The notes beneath the pieces are model-generated. The model made no database searches. It was not told the origin of the DNA and saw only the letters and a list, made by a program, of their open reading frames with translations. Of a DNA stretch of 28,031 bases, positions 13,701 through 27,248 are shown one piece after another. The DNA is taken from assembly GCA_002751075.1 (NCBI GenBank), contig NAOQ01000135.1, positions 111,170-139,200 of the forward strand, given 5' to 3'. Numbering within the stretch: position 1 is the stretch's first letter; every line of letters begins with the position of its first letter. Source of the DNA: Ichthyophonus hoferi. Taxonomy: Eukaryota > Opisthokonta > Ichthyosporea > Ichthyophonida > Ichthyophonidae. Position numbers and translations under genes: made by a program.

Positions 13701-15105
13701 ACGTTTTTGTAACTAAGGGGGAAGTCTTGGCATGTTTATTATATAGGATAAATATGTGATACTATGGGATTCGATTTACTTATTAAGATGTGATGAGAGT
13801 ATATAATGCTATATTTTAGGCTTGCATAATATCATCCAATGTTATATACCTACATATATAATGCTATACACCTATATACAATACTATATACCTATATACA
13901 ATACTATATACCTATATACAANNNNNNNNNNNNNNNNNNNNNNNNNNNNNNNNNNNNNNNNNNNNNNNNNNNNNNNNNNNNNNNNNNNNNNNNNNNNNNN
14001 NNNNNNNNNNNNNNNNNNNNNNNNNNNNNNNNNNNNNNNNNNNNNNNNNNNNNNNNNNNNNNNNNNNNNNNNNNNNNNNNNNNNNNNNNNNNNNNNNNNN
14101 NNNNNNNNNNNNNNNNNNNNNNNNNNNNNNNNNNNNNNNNNNNNNNNNNNNNNNNNNNNNNNNNNNNNNNNNNNNNNNNNNNNNNNNNNNNNNNNNNNNN
14201 NNNNNNNNNNNNNNNNNNNNNNNNNNNNNNNNNNNNNNNNNNNNNNNNNNNNNNNNNNNNNNNNNNNNNNNNNNNNNNNNNNNNNNNNNNNNNNNNNNNN
14301 NNNNNNNNNNNNNNNNNNNNNNNNNNNNNNNNNNNNNNNCACTATATACTTATATACAATACTATATACCTATATACAATGCTATACACCTATATACTGA
14401 TATCTATATATAAGTACATAGATATCTGCACACTATATCCATGCTAATGATAATGATAATACATTTATAACTAAACATAAGCGAAAATAGCATGCCTATA
14501 AGCGTACACCTATGCACAGGTAGGCCACACAAAACCGTAATAATACACCCATATAACTGAATACCTCCCGGTACAAGTATATATTATATCCTGTATTACC
14601 TTATAGTATCATAGTATATATCATATATTGTACCACGTCATGCCATGTAGTAGTATATTTTGTCATTACATATTATCCATTACATAAGCCACTCTCCATT
14701 GTAGCCAACTTAACATTATCATACATATATTATTCCCGTATAATTCCGAACATTCTTGAAGGTTTGTAGGTAGATACTCTTAAACCTCCTCAAAAGGATC
14801 GAGTATGATCCATTATAAAACAAGATAGATATTATATCGTATGTTGTATATTTCACAAAGTCTGCAATAATATAACTATTCTTAGTTGCAGGGAAGCTAT
14901 TCATACAGACTAAATTTCTTATATAGATGTTTGTGCATATGTGTTTATCTTTATGCATTAGCATGGTCACATTGTATAGATACTTGAAGCTTGAAAACAT
15001 GTCCCTACCAGGATGCAAGCGAAGAGCTAGTTTCCTATAAGCCTTCTTTATTTCATCGGGAGTAGCGGTTCTCTCCACCCCTAATACTTCATAATGACAC
15101 CTCAT
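4741..15105 (-). CDS. DNAJC21: DNAJC21 (JJJ1-like) J-domain and zinc-finger co-chaperone, 16 exons
   Basis: Exons in transcript order: 15105-15009, 13625-13532, 13077-13046, 12448-12354, 11942-11841, 11339-11235, 10612-10523, 9816-9730, 9220-9155, 8533-8471, 8161-8049, 7077-6985, 6688-6328, 6036-5941, 5583-5455, 4839-4741. All junctions are GT-AG and keep frame: 1722 nt, 573 aa, close to human DNAJC21. The family stimulates Hsp70 and helps recycle factors from cytosolic pre-60S ribosomes. Seen: J domain 1-65 starting [13 protein letters not shown] at 31-33, with the Asp codon split by intron 1; [14 protein letters not shown] after it. Residues 107-140 match the conserved GFYxVY block. A charged helical region follows (176-277; EKENKK, RKRDKRV). 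Zinc finger 1 has C303, C306, H319, H325; zinc finger 2 has C515, C518, H531, H537 (both C-x2-C-x12-H-x5-H). Between them lies an acidic/Lys-rich linker. The tail is [11 protein letters not shown]-like. The ATG at 15105 is used because the upstream in-frame codon is TTG. Introns are 291-1383 nt; intron 1 holds the N gap. Confidence 0.95.
7100..7367. repeat. C-free minisatellite in DNAJC21 intron 11
   Basis: For 268 consecutive bases the plus strand has no C; it is built of ggta, gata and tatg words. Two copies of a unit of about 70 bp start at 7100 and 7170, each containing gatagggtagagtagggtaa. A shorter unit of about 25 bp containing ggatatggaaggatagggta occurs twice around 7280-7330. On the transcribed (minus) sense the tract therefore has no G, and it ends 22 nt before the exon 12 acceptor. 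Confidence 0.85.
7807..7926. repeat. Four exact-length 30-bp tandem units in intron 11
   Basis: Units begin at 7807, 7837, 7867 and 7897 and share ctaatcggtgtcaatctata followed by ttaatctcta, with a few substitutions and no length change. They abut without spacers, so this is a tandem minisatellite and not a CRISPR array. Confidence 0.85.
9348..9406. repeat. TATG microsatellite in DNAJC21 intron 8
   Basis: An irregular run of tatg/tgta words, with atgt repeated several times in a row. It is the same motif class as the larger array at 10752-10918. Confidence 0.6.
10626..10715. repeat. Trinucleotide repeat (ATA/AGT type) in DNAJC21 intron 6
   Basis: A run of aat and agt triplets beginning just inside the intron, about 15 nt upstream of the exon 7 acceptor (transcript sense). 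It produces repetitive Ile/Thr/Val open frames on both strands that are not genes. Confidence 0.7.
10752..10918. repeat. GTAT microsatellite in DNAJC21 intron 6
   Basis: About 165 bp of gtat tetramers interrupted by ctgt and tata words. On the minus strand it translates to an artefactual Thr-Tyr-Ile-His repeat. Confidence 0.8.
12008..12215. repeat. AT-rich trinucleotide repeats in DNAJC21 intron 4/3 area
   Basis: Two clusters, about 12008-12045 and 12137-12215, of aat, agt and gat triplets in the 411-nt intron between exons 4 and 5 (11943-12353). Simple repeat only; no exon between 11942 and 12354 is needed to keep the reading frame. Confidence 0.55.
13861..14397. repeat. 20-bp satellite interrupted by an assembly gap, DNAJC21 intron 1
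   Basis: Three 20-bp units, variants of atactatatacctatataca, run in exact register from 13861 to 13920. Similar units resume at 14340 and continue to 14397. The 418 bases between are N. The same unit on both sides indicates that the array runs through the gap, so its true copy number is unknown. Confidence 0.85.
13922..14339. other. Assembly gap (418 N)
   Basis: An unresolved run inside a tandem array and inside intron 1 of DNAJC21. No coding sequence is missing from the gene model, because exons 1 and 2 join in frame across it. Confidence 0.99.
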
Positions 15106-15260
15106 TGCCCCCAACTTCCCACACCCTCTTGGCTAGCCCTGTGTTTGATTGGATGACTTTTTTATCCGTGTACCCTTTATAGTTAATGTTTGACTGGATG
15201 GCTTAGGTAATCGATAATGCCATGTGATCTAGGCGATTAGATGGGGCTGGCGATTGGCTA
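15106..15260 (-). promoter_or_regulatory. Probable DNAJC21 promoter region with CCAAT boxes
   Basis: The stretch upstream of the start codon is less AT-rich than its surroundings. It has two inverted CCAAT boxes (ATTGG at 15148-15152 and 15253-15257, i.e. CCAAT in the gene's sense), the second as GCCAATCG. CCAAT boxes are bound by NF-Y in animal promoters. The transcription start is not identifiable. Confidence 0.4.
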
Positions 15261-15329
15261 AATAGGTTTAATCAAAAGATAAAAGATAATTGATTTCGTG
15301 TTATACATATATAAATGTTTAGCATTTGC

Positions 15330-15725
15330 ATTATAAATGCATTGTAAATTTCTTATAAGTGTATTATAAATGTATAATAAATGTACTAAAAATGTCTTAA
15401 AAATGTACTCTAAATGTATAATAAATGCTTACTGAAGGTATTATATAAGCATTATAAATGTATTATAAATGTACTATAACTGTATAATAAATGTATTATG
15501 AATGTACTAGAAATGTATAATAAATGCTTACTGAAGGTATTATATATGTATTATAAATGTATTATAAATCTACTATAAATGTATAATAAATGCTTACTGA
15601 AGGTATTATATATGTATTATAAATCTACTATAAATGTATTATGAATGTACTGTAAATGCATAATAAATGTTTACTAAAAGCATTATAAACGTCTTATAAA
15701 GGTTTTGAAAATGCACTATAAATGT
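15330..15725. repeat. 36-unit, 11-bp tandem array upstream of DNAJC21
   Basis: The sequence divides into 36 consecutive 11-mers, mostly variants of attataaatgt, actataaatgt and ataataaatgc, with no insertion or deletion between units. A marked unit (ttactgaaggt) follows ataataaatgc at 15429, 15528 and 15594, and a variant (ttactaaaagc) lies at 15671. These are spaced 99, 66 and 77 bp apart, all multiples of 11, which shows a higher-order structure. Stops occur in all frames, so it is not coding. It begins about 225 bp upstream of the DNAJC21 start codon. Confidence 0.9.
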
Positions 15726-17048
15726 AAATGTAATATAAATACATTATAGATTTTTTTATTAAGTCTGTTCAACCCTCTCCATCTTCACTTATTCCTGAGT
15801 TCACAGTAGTAACTAGACATTTTTTTTTAAAAAAAAAACTAATATAAATGTATAATCGAGTGCTCAATAAAACGTCTGTCCTTCTTCTCTTCCCTGATGT
15901 AAATTTGACTAACATTACCATTATTTTGTTTTGATAGTAAAAAAATATGTAGTAGAAATTTTAGCTTCGATATATGGTATAACTATACTAACCTAGCAAA
16001 TTTACTAACATGACTTAATATATATTATTAATACCTGTTTCTTTTTTGGAAAACTGTGAATTAAAAACATCTAATTCGACAGTTCAGCATTAGTATGTTA
16101 TGTTAAAGAGAGATAACTCGGTTATATATATATGCATGACTAATACAAGTTTGCCAAAGTAAAAAAATTATGCTACACTAACTTAAGTAAGGAAAATGCT
16201 GAAAAGATTGTAAGAAATCCTGTACAAGTATTTCATAAAACGCAACTTCACTAACTGTTAGTCTCGTGTATACTGTAATATGCAATATACTCTCTGAAGT
16301 ACATTTTTTACAATATTATCAATTAATCTAGAAAAAAAGGCATACATATTCCTAGTTTGGCAACTTAAATACTTGATAGTCCTACAAAATAATAATGATC
16401 ATCCACTATGCCATACAACTACAACCCTGGTTATACATGACATAACAATCATTTTAGCCTTAGTTTTTATATCACGTATGAAGTATATCATATGCATGTA
16501 GTAATTCTCTTAGCCCAATATATATTAGTACTCCATAGCCTGTGCTACATGTCAATAAAATCACAGTTCTAGCAAGTATTATAATATATTCGGAACCGTG
16601 CTTCATATTATATTACAATTAACTTTACTGACATTAAAAAAATATACAGAGAAGTGATATGTACTAATTGCCTCAGCCGGCATGGCACATGTGTATGTAT
16701 ACACAGCTTACTTTATTGATGTGGAAGCACACACTACATACAAGCCAATACTACAGAAGCTATGTTACTTCCGAGCCCTTTCATTTTTTTCCCAACGGAC
16801 ATATGGTTGAACTTCGTATATACATACATAGATATATTTGGTCAGAGGAGTGAGTGATGACATAAATGAGTAAAATACATCCCCTTACGCAATACAGTCT
16901 TAAATCTATATACAACTTTCAACATTAGAAGAAAAAGAAATGCAATTACAAACAACTCTCCCCTAAGTTGGGTATCACGGCCAATCCAGGCTATTACATA
17001 ACAGCCGCCCACAACTTAGAAGATAAATCTAGACTACATGGCTGCCAT
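15726..17048. other. Spacer and RAB1 3' UTR
   Basis: AT-rich DNA between the 11-bp array and the RAB1 stop codon. The first 300 bp or so left of 17049 are probably RAB1 3' UTR. A minus-strand AATAAA lies at 16712-16717. No exon is recognised; the plus-strand open frame at 16668-16853 has no family features. Confidence 0.45.
16712..16717 (-). terminator. Candidate poly(A) signal for RAB1
   Basis: The plus strand reads tttatt (AATAAA on the minus strand), about 335 nt downstream of the RAB1 stop. It is the first canonical hexamer I see after the stop. Confidence 0.4.
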
Positions 17049-20295
<3,247 letters not shown>

Positions 20296-20394
20296 TTTTT
20301 CTTTCCTTCCCCTATAGTACCACACCAAAACTAATTATCTTCTGACTGTTTTTTGGAAATGATTTCGTTTCTAAGCGCGACTAGACCATCCATT

Positions 20395-20466
20395 ATTGGT
20401 TAATATCTAGCACATACAGAATGCTTACGTTCATTGGCTGACAAATACAACCTTGTATGTTATTGG
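20395..20466 (-). promoter_or_regulatory. Cluster of three inverted CCAAT boxes, RAB1 promoter
   Basis: ATTGG occurs at 20395-20399, 20433-20437 and 20462-20466, so the gene's sense strand carries three CCAAT boxes 100-171 bp upstream of the RAB1 ATG. A small GC-containing word (gcgcgac) lies nearby at 20375-20381. Position, orientation and clustering fit an NF-Y-type promoter of a housekeeping gene. No TATA box placement is convincing in this AT-rich DNA. Confidence 0.5.
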
Positions 20467-23400
20467 TTTGCTCAAATTTTTTATTCGTTTTTGTAAATTA
20501 TTCCGGAAAGTTCATTGATTTTGTGTTCTGAATTTATACTTTAATTCCTCTTTTTTCTAAGTTCACGTGATAGTTCCAGGCTTGTGTGGAAGGAAAATCC
20601 TTTTCTCAATAAATTTTTTTTGTGTGGTTATTAATGTCTGCTTCTGTCACCCTTTATAAAATATTTTTCTTACCATTAATTTTTGCATATTACAATTATT
20701 TGCTAATTAATGCATCACCAATACGAAGGGTAAACTTAGTTATCAGCATTATAAGCAATCATAATCGTCACCTACGGTGATTATGATAGAGTATATTTGC
20801 GAATATTGGCCCTACCCCGACTTGATAATTGGATTGATATTAAATTATCTCAATTACGAGTAATTGTTTATTTGAATGAAAATTTAAACTTCTTTATACA
20901 AATCTCTAATTTGTTTTCTATTAGGCATATATTATATATATATTATATTTAATAAATACTATTATTATTATTATTAAAAATAATGATATTTTTCATTTTG
21001 TTAGTAAGAATTATTGTAAAATTTAAAATTTAAAATTCCATCCCTTTAGAAAGATATTCGAGCCGCCAAAGAAACAAAAAATTGATAACCTGTGATTTCA
21101 CGCCAATAATGGATCACGTGAAAATGAGGTGATATCAATCAATCATATTATATGACAGATCCAAATTCCCATGCACGTTTTTATCGCAGTCTTATCAGAT
21201 ATAAAAATATACGCTTATATCTATATGATGTATTTTAAACTCTAATCACCTACTATTAATAAGTACTTAATTATTGCTTTTATTATAAGACAGTCATTTG
21301 ATATTTCAATTGTTTTTATATATTATTCCTGGGAATGTATGTTGCTTATATTCAAGGTTGATCTTTGGTTGTAACAATAATACGTAGTAATCTTTTGGGA
21401 ACACTTTGGTACGCGTTGAGTTGCTGAAAAGTTGAATTGCAGCAAATTTATATTTATTGCGATATCTGAAACAATTTAATATGAATGCACGTTTTTTGGA
21501 ACGTGCGTTGATTGTACGTATTATACTGCATAAAATATTGATATTACCCTTTTTGGTGAATACAGTGAAGCATAATTGTTAGTGTTGTGTTGTTAAATGG
21601 TTTTGGCTTTATCTTGTTATCATTATGTTCTTATCCATGCTATTATTGTAATTGGTGCATAATCATGTTTACTGAACATGATCGAATATATTGTATCGAA
21701 TAAAAATTTCACATTTTAATTTTAGATTCAAAATATAATGATTCATTTTTCTTTTCTTTATCATTGTCGTTTGTTCTAAGAGCTAAGGAGCGCGTAGTTA
21801 TATTAATAATGTTATAGAGTAGGCAACCAATGAAAATTATGAGTAAAATTAAAGAGGTCACAGATACATGCCCTAAATAAATGGTTATTTTCCGTAATTA
21901 TTGACTTATTTTCAAGGGGGATTTTGTGTTAAATGATGGAACCATAGTATTTCAATTCTAGCGTGCAAGAGAAATTAGGTTTCACTTGACTCATGCTCAA
22001 CCATTCAAATAATTTATTAAATATCAGTGCTAATTACCCATAGGATTATTCAAATATGCCCAATCGTTAATAAATCAAAAAACAGGGGGCTAAGAGAGAT
22101 ATAATGTACGTATTCTTACGTGGCTGAGTTTGTAAGTTTGGATAAGAACATGATTTCAAAAGCCAGTTAGTCTTAATTTAATTTTTCGGAAAAGCAATCA
22201 GTCTGGTTATCCAAAACGCAACTATTGGGTAGTGGTTTGCATTTTTTTAATGAAGAGACTTGCTTCTTAAGGATAATAATCCTACCAACCAGTATAATAC
22301 CCAAAGTTAATCATGATGATGATTAAAATTATACAAATCTGATAAGTCTTCAAGATTTGCAATGGGAGTCTTTTACATCTATACATAATGCGATATGAGC
22401 AATAAAATCTTTGGTAGCACTTGAGCATAGTTATTTTACTATCATGTACCCTAATAAAAATTCAAGATAAAATGGCTTTTTACAAAAGACAAAAAAAGGA
22501 CCATGTATGGCCTGGGTATTCAATTTGGAACTACACGCCTATTCTTAATGCCTTCGGAAGTTGAGGTGGCCGCTTTAGATAAAGCAATAAAGCTATAATA
22601 TGCCGGAATAATATTATATAGTACATAAATAATTGAAATACCTTTTATTTATTGACAAGGAAATATCGAGTCACATCATGAGCAGATCTTGCTGCATTTA
22701 TAAACTTATAGCCAATAATATTTGTTTACGTATGGAGTATTTAAAACTAAAAATGCAGTTTAGATTTATTCCACCAATGGATGGGTAATGAGACCTCATT
22801 AAATTTATTGGGTTAATATCTATAACGATTTGCATTGCAGGTAGATTCAAGTTTTTTATTACAGGCTTCATTAAAGAACTGATAACTGTTGTGTTTCTTA
22901 GGTTTGAGAAGAGGCTTTTACTACACTACTATGATGACTTGTAGTACACGTACTGTTCCCATATTGTTTTACCATTAAACCGTCATGTTATATTAAAATT
23001 TTCACTGAACTGTTCTAGGAAAGATGTTAAACGTTCCAACAAAATAATCTCCAGATTGTTTTTTAACGCTGCTATCAGATGTCTTTATGTTGTTTAGCAA
23101 TTTTCTTAACCCTTTTTGCTAAAAATTTCTTAATATGTAGTTTATAATCCTCTTAATGACTATTTTCTAGCTTTAAATACCACCATTCAATGTACTACCC
23201 TGGAGGATAACAGCAAGGTCTTGTTGAAGTGTTATGGTGCTGTCTTCAACCACCATTGTAGAAGTTTTCCTATTACAAAAAGCTTGGAACAATAATCAAC
23301 TTTAAAATATGAAACAAACAATTCTTTTTCAGTTAAATATTATTTATGGTGTTTTCGATAATTTTTTTTAGGTAAAGATATCCATAAAGTTCATCCTAAC

Positions 23401-23492
23401 TCCCAAAATAATTGCCCCACTTGGCCTTGAATTTGTTTGGGACATAGTCATAATCATTAAAAATCCCCAGGATATTTGTACACAATTAAGTA
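20467..23492. other. Gene-poor intergenic region
   Basis: About 3 kb of AT-rich DNA with no recognised gene. It contains an imperfect palindrome at 20758-20787, a short dispersed motif around 20795-20835, and a 47-codon plus-strand open stretch near 22456-22598 of unknown meaning. The right part, from about 22900, may be further decayed sequence of the element described at 23493-25150. Confidence 0.4.
20758..20787. repeat. Imperfect palindrome
   Basis: The arms atcataa and ttatgat, with inner arms tcacc and ggtga, surround a tac loop; a three-base tcg bulge lies on the left side. It could form a hairpin of about 12 bp. It lies just left of the motif shared with the region near 3070. Confidence 0.6.
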
Positions 23493-24180
23493 TTAGGAAC
23501 AGTATCTGACCTAGATTGAATCGGTCGAGGCAGAGTGAGTTATAAGGATGAAACTATTTCACTAGTGTGAGGTAAATTAATATCTTGAGTTATATTTGGT
23601 TCATTGAATAAAAAATTGATATCTCTTCTGCTGCGTTTACTCCAATCCTAAGCCTTTTGGAGTCTACAGTATCAGCATAGATAGATACATTTTTAGTATC
23701 AGCAGTATGGGTTTCTTCTTGGGATGAATGCAGGTTTGTTATGAAGATATGTTAGTATATCTGGCTATTTCTTCTCCTAGACAAGATTTCTATTCTTCTT
23801 TTTCATCATCTAGTCCTACGAGTCTGGGTACAGAAATATATTTGGTTTATATCTCTAATCCAGCACTTGCGAAACATTTGTTTTATTGATTTTGATAATT
23901 CCAGCAGGTTAACCTGGTGGTTGGTGTTTTCTAATTATAAACGTGTTTAGAACTGTCAAGCATGCTAGTATAGCTAACTTTCTTCTATACTTGCAAGTAG
24001 AAAACTGCCAAGAGTTGCACATAGGATCTCAAGACTTACATATATACTATATACAATTGTTTTTTTTTGATTGCTTCAGGTCCTGCTTCATTATTTGTGT
24101 AGTGATCCACTAATAATACTGTGTGTCTACTGATGAAACTATATATAATAGAATTATTAAGATAACACCACTGCTGGTAG
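23493..24180. repeat. Direct repeat copy A (about 690 bp)
   Basis: Aligns by eye over its whole length with 26161-26840, same orientation. Landmarks: ttcactagtgtgaggtaa at both, ctgctgcgt/ctgttgcgt followed by ctactccaat or ttactccaat, and ggttaacctg with tggttggtgtttt. It is either the end part of an element copy or one of a pair of terminal repeats. Confidence 0.75.
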
Positions 24181-25150
24181 GATCTTAGAGGACGTTGCAT
24201 GAATCCTCAATCTCTTAATGTGATATGTAATAGCTGTTACATAGTTGACTTAGGGGTAGTGGTAGTTTCAATTCAAAATATAGTACTAAATAGGGTAGAC
24301 TAGAGTGTTGGGGCTTGAACTTGGAGAAACTATAAGCTAGGTCAGAGACTTGGTCAGGCATAAAGCAGAGTTATCGTTCATCGTACATGTGTGTCTTGGG
24401 TATTGACCAAAAATGATTTCTTCAAGCAGTTAGTTAGAGTACTGAATCTTGTAAAAAACTCAGTAATGGTTTTGGTATACTTGAATTTGGTATCACTAAA
24501 TTTGTTTGAGATGTGGTTGAGGGTTTTTAATGTGGTTTTTCGGTAATGTTGGTTTAATAGTTTGAATTTTGTAAACGCCCATTACTTTTTCTCGAGAACT
24601 TTGATAGAGGCATTTTGGCATTTCTCGTTTCCAATAAAGTAATGAAGATAAAGTCTATAATGCCTCATCAAGTGGTAATTGGTCAGTTTCTTTGAAACCT
24701 TGTAGATAGGCAAGAGTTAAAGTATTAGTCATTGAATATTTTCAATGATCTTGATAGCACATCATCAAAGTTTCTTCTTTCCAATTTTGGTGAGAGGTAG
24801 GTAAATTACGATTGGCAGCAAAGAAACGTTTAAGATTAGTGTTGAAGATAAAATTTAATTCTCTCTGATAGGTGTCTCATAGTTAAAAGACCTTGGTTCA
24901 AATATAAAGGTTGCTAGGATTGATTGATTGGTGCAATTATTGTAGGTGTAAATGTATCATTTTCAATAGGTATGTGAGGTCTTGGATCTCTTTCTCATTT
25001 GGAGAATTTATTCAATTGTGTAGATATTTGTTGGATTTGATTGGAAAGCTGTTGCATCATCTCATCATGTTTTGTGTTTCTTTGTAAAATGGGGTCTATG
25101 GTGTGGTGGAAAGGAGATTGTATTTCATTGTAGAGGGTGCTAATGTCCAT
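23493..25150 (-). mobile_element. Decayed mobile-element-like remnant, family unresolved
   Basis: A minus-strand stretch with scattered protein-like translation beginning at an ATG at 25150. The first 45 residues or so are rich in Gln, Asn and His with a helical, coil-like pattern. Its left part (23493-24180) is repeated in the same orientation at 26161-26840, which supports a multi-copy element. It is a fossil with many breaks. A Gag-like origin from an LTR-type element is possible from the coil-rich start, but I see no reverse transcriptase, protease or integrase motif, so the family is not established. By-eye identity between the two copies is around 70-75%, which suggests considerable age. 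Confidence 0.4.
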
Positions 25151-26160
25151 AAATTAATTAGACGTGATAATATCCTGTCGCACGAATTTGGTGAAGTAAT
25201 CCGTATGATATGTGTAATTAAGTTTTGTTGAATTATTTTTTGTGGTTATGAAGGTGTTAGTCAAAGTACTAGCAGTGTAAATGGAGTTAAAAATAACGGA
25301 GTATCTTGTGTTGGAGGTAAACGTATTTGGATAGATTTTTTTGGTATGAGTGGAATTTGTTCTATCAGTAATATGTCAGAATACAGGGTAATAATGTCCT
25401 TATGGTATAATTCCTAATCAATGTTTATTGTTAAAGGGAAGTGTTGAAACCTAAGCGTCCAATATTATTTTTTTGCTGATAACAATCAATTTCTGTGATC
25501 AATTCAATGTTAGTTAGGCGTAAACATTTTTTGATTTCAAAATGTTTTCAATTTGATAAATTAATTTGCTAATACATTTTATGTAAGCAGCTAAAGCAAG
25601 GTAGTTAGCTAAAGAGCCATTTAGTAAGGTTAAATTATAATTGGATTATCAGGATAAGATTGGAAAATATGTAAAATGAACAAAAACAACTAATAAAAAA
25701 TACAGTTTTCAGTCATCACCATTTGCCATTTGATTTATGTACTTTATATTTTTATATTATGTTTTTAGTTGTTAATTTTTTTGAAGTAGATACTTTATAT
25801 ACCTTTCTAGAATGCCAATTAATTGAATCTGATTTTTATTCTTCTAACGATAATAATACCGTAACTATATATATATATACAACCACATTTAGACTGTGGT
25901 TATCATATATACAATAAATCACCGAGTAAAAAGCTCATGGCTTCTATATCCACCAATTAACAAAGGGAGATTTAAGAGCAGTTAACAAGAGCTTTATCCT
26001 GCCCTTTACCTGACTACGACTATCTAATAGAACTCGGTATGAAAGATACTAGTCCTATTTCTAGTAGGAAAGTCCGCAAATTAAAAGTAAAATGCTTTTG
26101 ATTGGTCGGATAGTTGTTTGATTTATAGTAAAAACATGTGAGAAGGGCCCATAACTCGAT
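25151..26160. other. AT-rich spacer between the two element copies
   Basis: About 1 kb with no recognised gene. The plus-strand open frame at 25723-25917 is low-complexity Phe/Tyr/Ile sequence without family features. The spacer could be decayed element interior or unrelated host DNA. Confidence 0.4.
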
Positions 26161-26840
26161 TAGAAACAGGATCTGACTCAAATTGAATTGGTAGTGGTGT
26201 AGTGAGTAATAGAGACAAAACTTGTTCACTAGTGTGAGGTAAGTTGGTTCTTGAGTTAAATTCGGTTCACTGGATAGCAAGTGATGTCTCTTCTGTTGCG
26301 TCTACTCCAATCTTTAATCTTTTACATTTTATAGTATCAATAAAGATAGATAACCTTAGAGTATCAGCAGTACCTGTAGTTTGTGATATGAATGCATCTT
26401 CTTTTTGAATATATGCTGGTATATTTAGTTTTCTTCTTCTTCTGGGCATACTTTCTGTTGTTCTTAGTCATAATCTAATCCTAAGAATTTTATGCAGGAC
26501 GTTGGTTGGTTAATATTTTTAATTTTGCATCTGCTAATAGATTTGGCCTATTAGTTTTGATACGTTTAGTGGGTTAACCTGATGGTTGGTGTTTTCCAAT
26601 TATGCGGGTGTTTAGTTCTTTAAAAAATACCAGCAAAGCCAGCTTTCCCTTCTATTTGCAACTAAAGTTTTGCTAACAGTTTCACTCAGGATATCAAGAC
26701 TTCTATATGTGCTATATACAATAATACATTTCTGATTGAATTCAGGTCTTACCTCATCATTTGCATAGTGATGTGATAATAACATTATGTGTGTACTGAT
26801 AAGCGTTTATCTAATAAAAATAATAACAGCACCACTACCC
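26161..26840 (-). mobile_element. Direct repeat copy B, partial element remnant
   Basis: Second copy of the 23493-24180 sequence, in the same orientation, about 2.0 kb away. On the minus strand it keeps a short open stretch (26267-26449) starting MPRRRRKLNI, a basic segment. The same orientation and the shared word order show common descent. The rest of the element is not recognisable beside it. A fossil, broken, of unresolved family. Confidence 0.5.
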
Positions 26841-27248
26841 GTTAACTTAATACTATGTGGCAACGTTAAGACTATAACAACATATATCTATATAAATGTG
26901 CTACTATATTTTCCATGCTAGAGTGCCATATAAGTCATTATTCCCTTTTCAGTTGGCATTCTAAAATCCTAGGAACCTTGGGACATAAGATTGCATGATA
27001 TAACTGGTAATCATAGTGAATAATGCGATGGCTTGCAATCGCAGTTTCTAATCAGAAATGCTGATCACAACAAATAAGGAAAATACTAAAAAGTTAGAAA
27101 AGGTTTAAAGGTGTATCATTGATTTGTTAGTCTCTCCATTACCGTTTACTTAAGCACCTTCAGTCATACAGATACTTTTATATATTTTTAAATATCTCCT
27201 TTTATTTTAAAATAATTCACTACTACTACTACACGCATACCATCAATC

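Noticed and set aside
13822-14447. Long plus- and minus-strand open frames around 13.8-14.4 kb
   Set aside because: They exist only because they cross the N gap; the real sequence on either side is a 20-bp satellite.
15001-15015. Apparent loss of the J-domain HPD motif (HPG in the unspliced frame)
   Set aside because: Splicing at GTAGGG joins the G to AC of exon 2 and restores Asp. The HPG reading is intron read-through.
16668-16853. Plus-strand 61-codon frame near the RAB1 3' end
   Set aside because: No motif, no splice or promoter context, and it overlaps the probable RAB1 3' UTR and poly(A) signal.
24880-24915. Possible tRNA B-box (ggttcaaat)
   Set aside because: No matching A-box or acceptor/anticodon stems can be folded around it; it lies inside the decayed element remnant.
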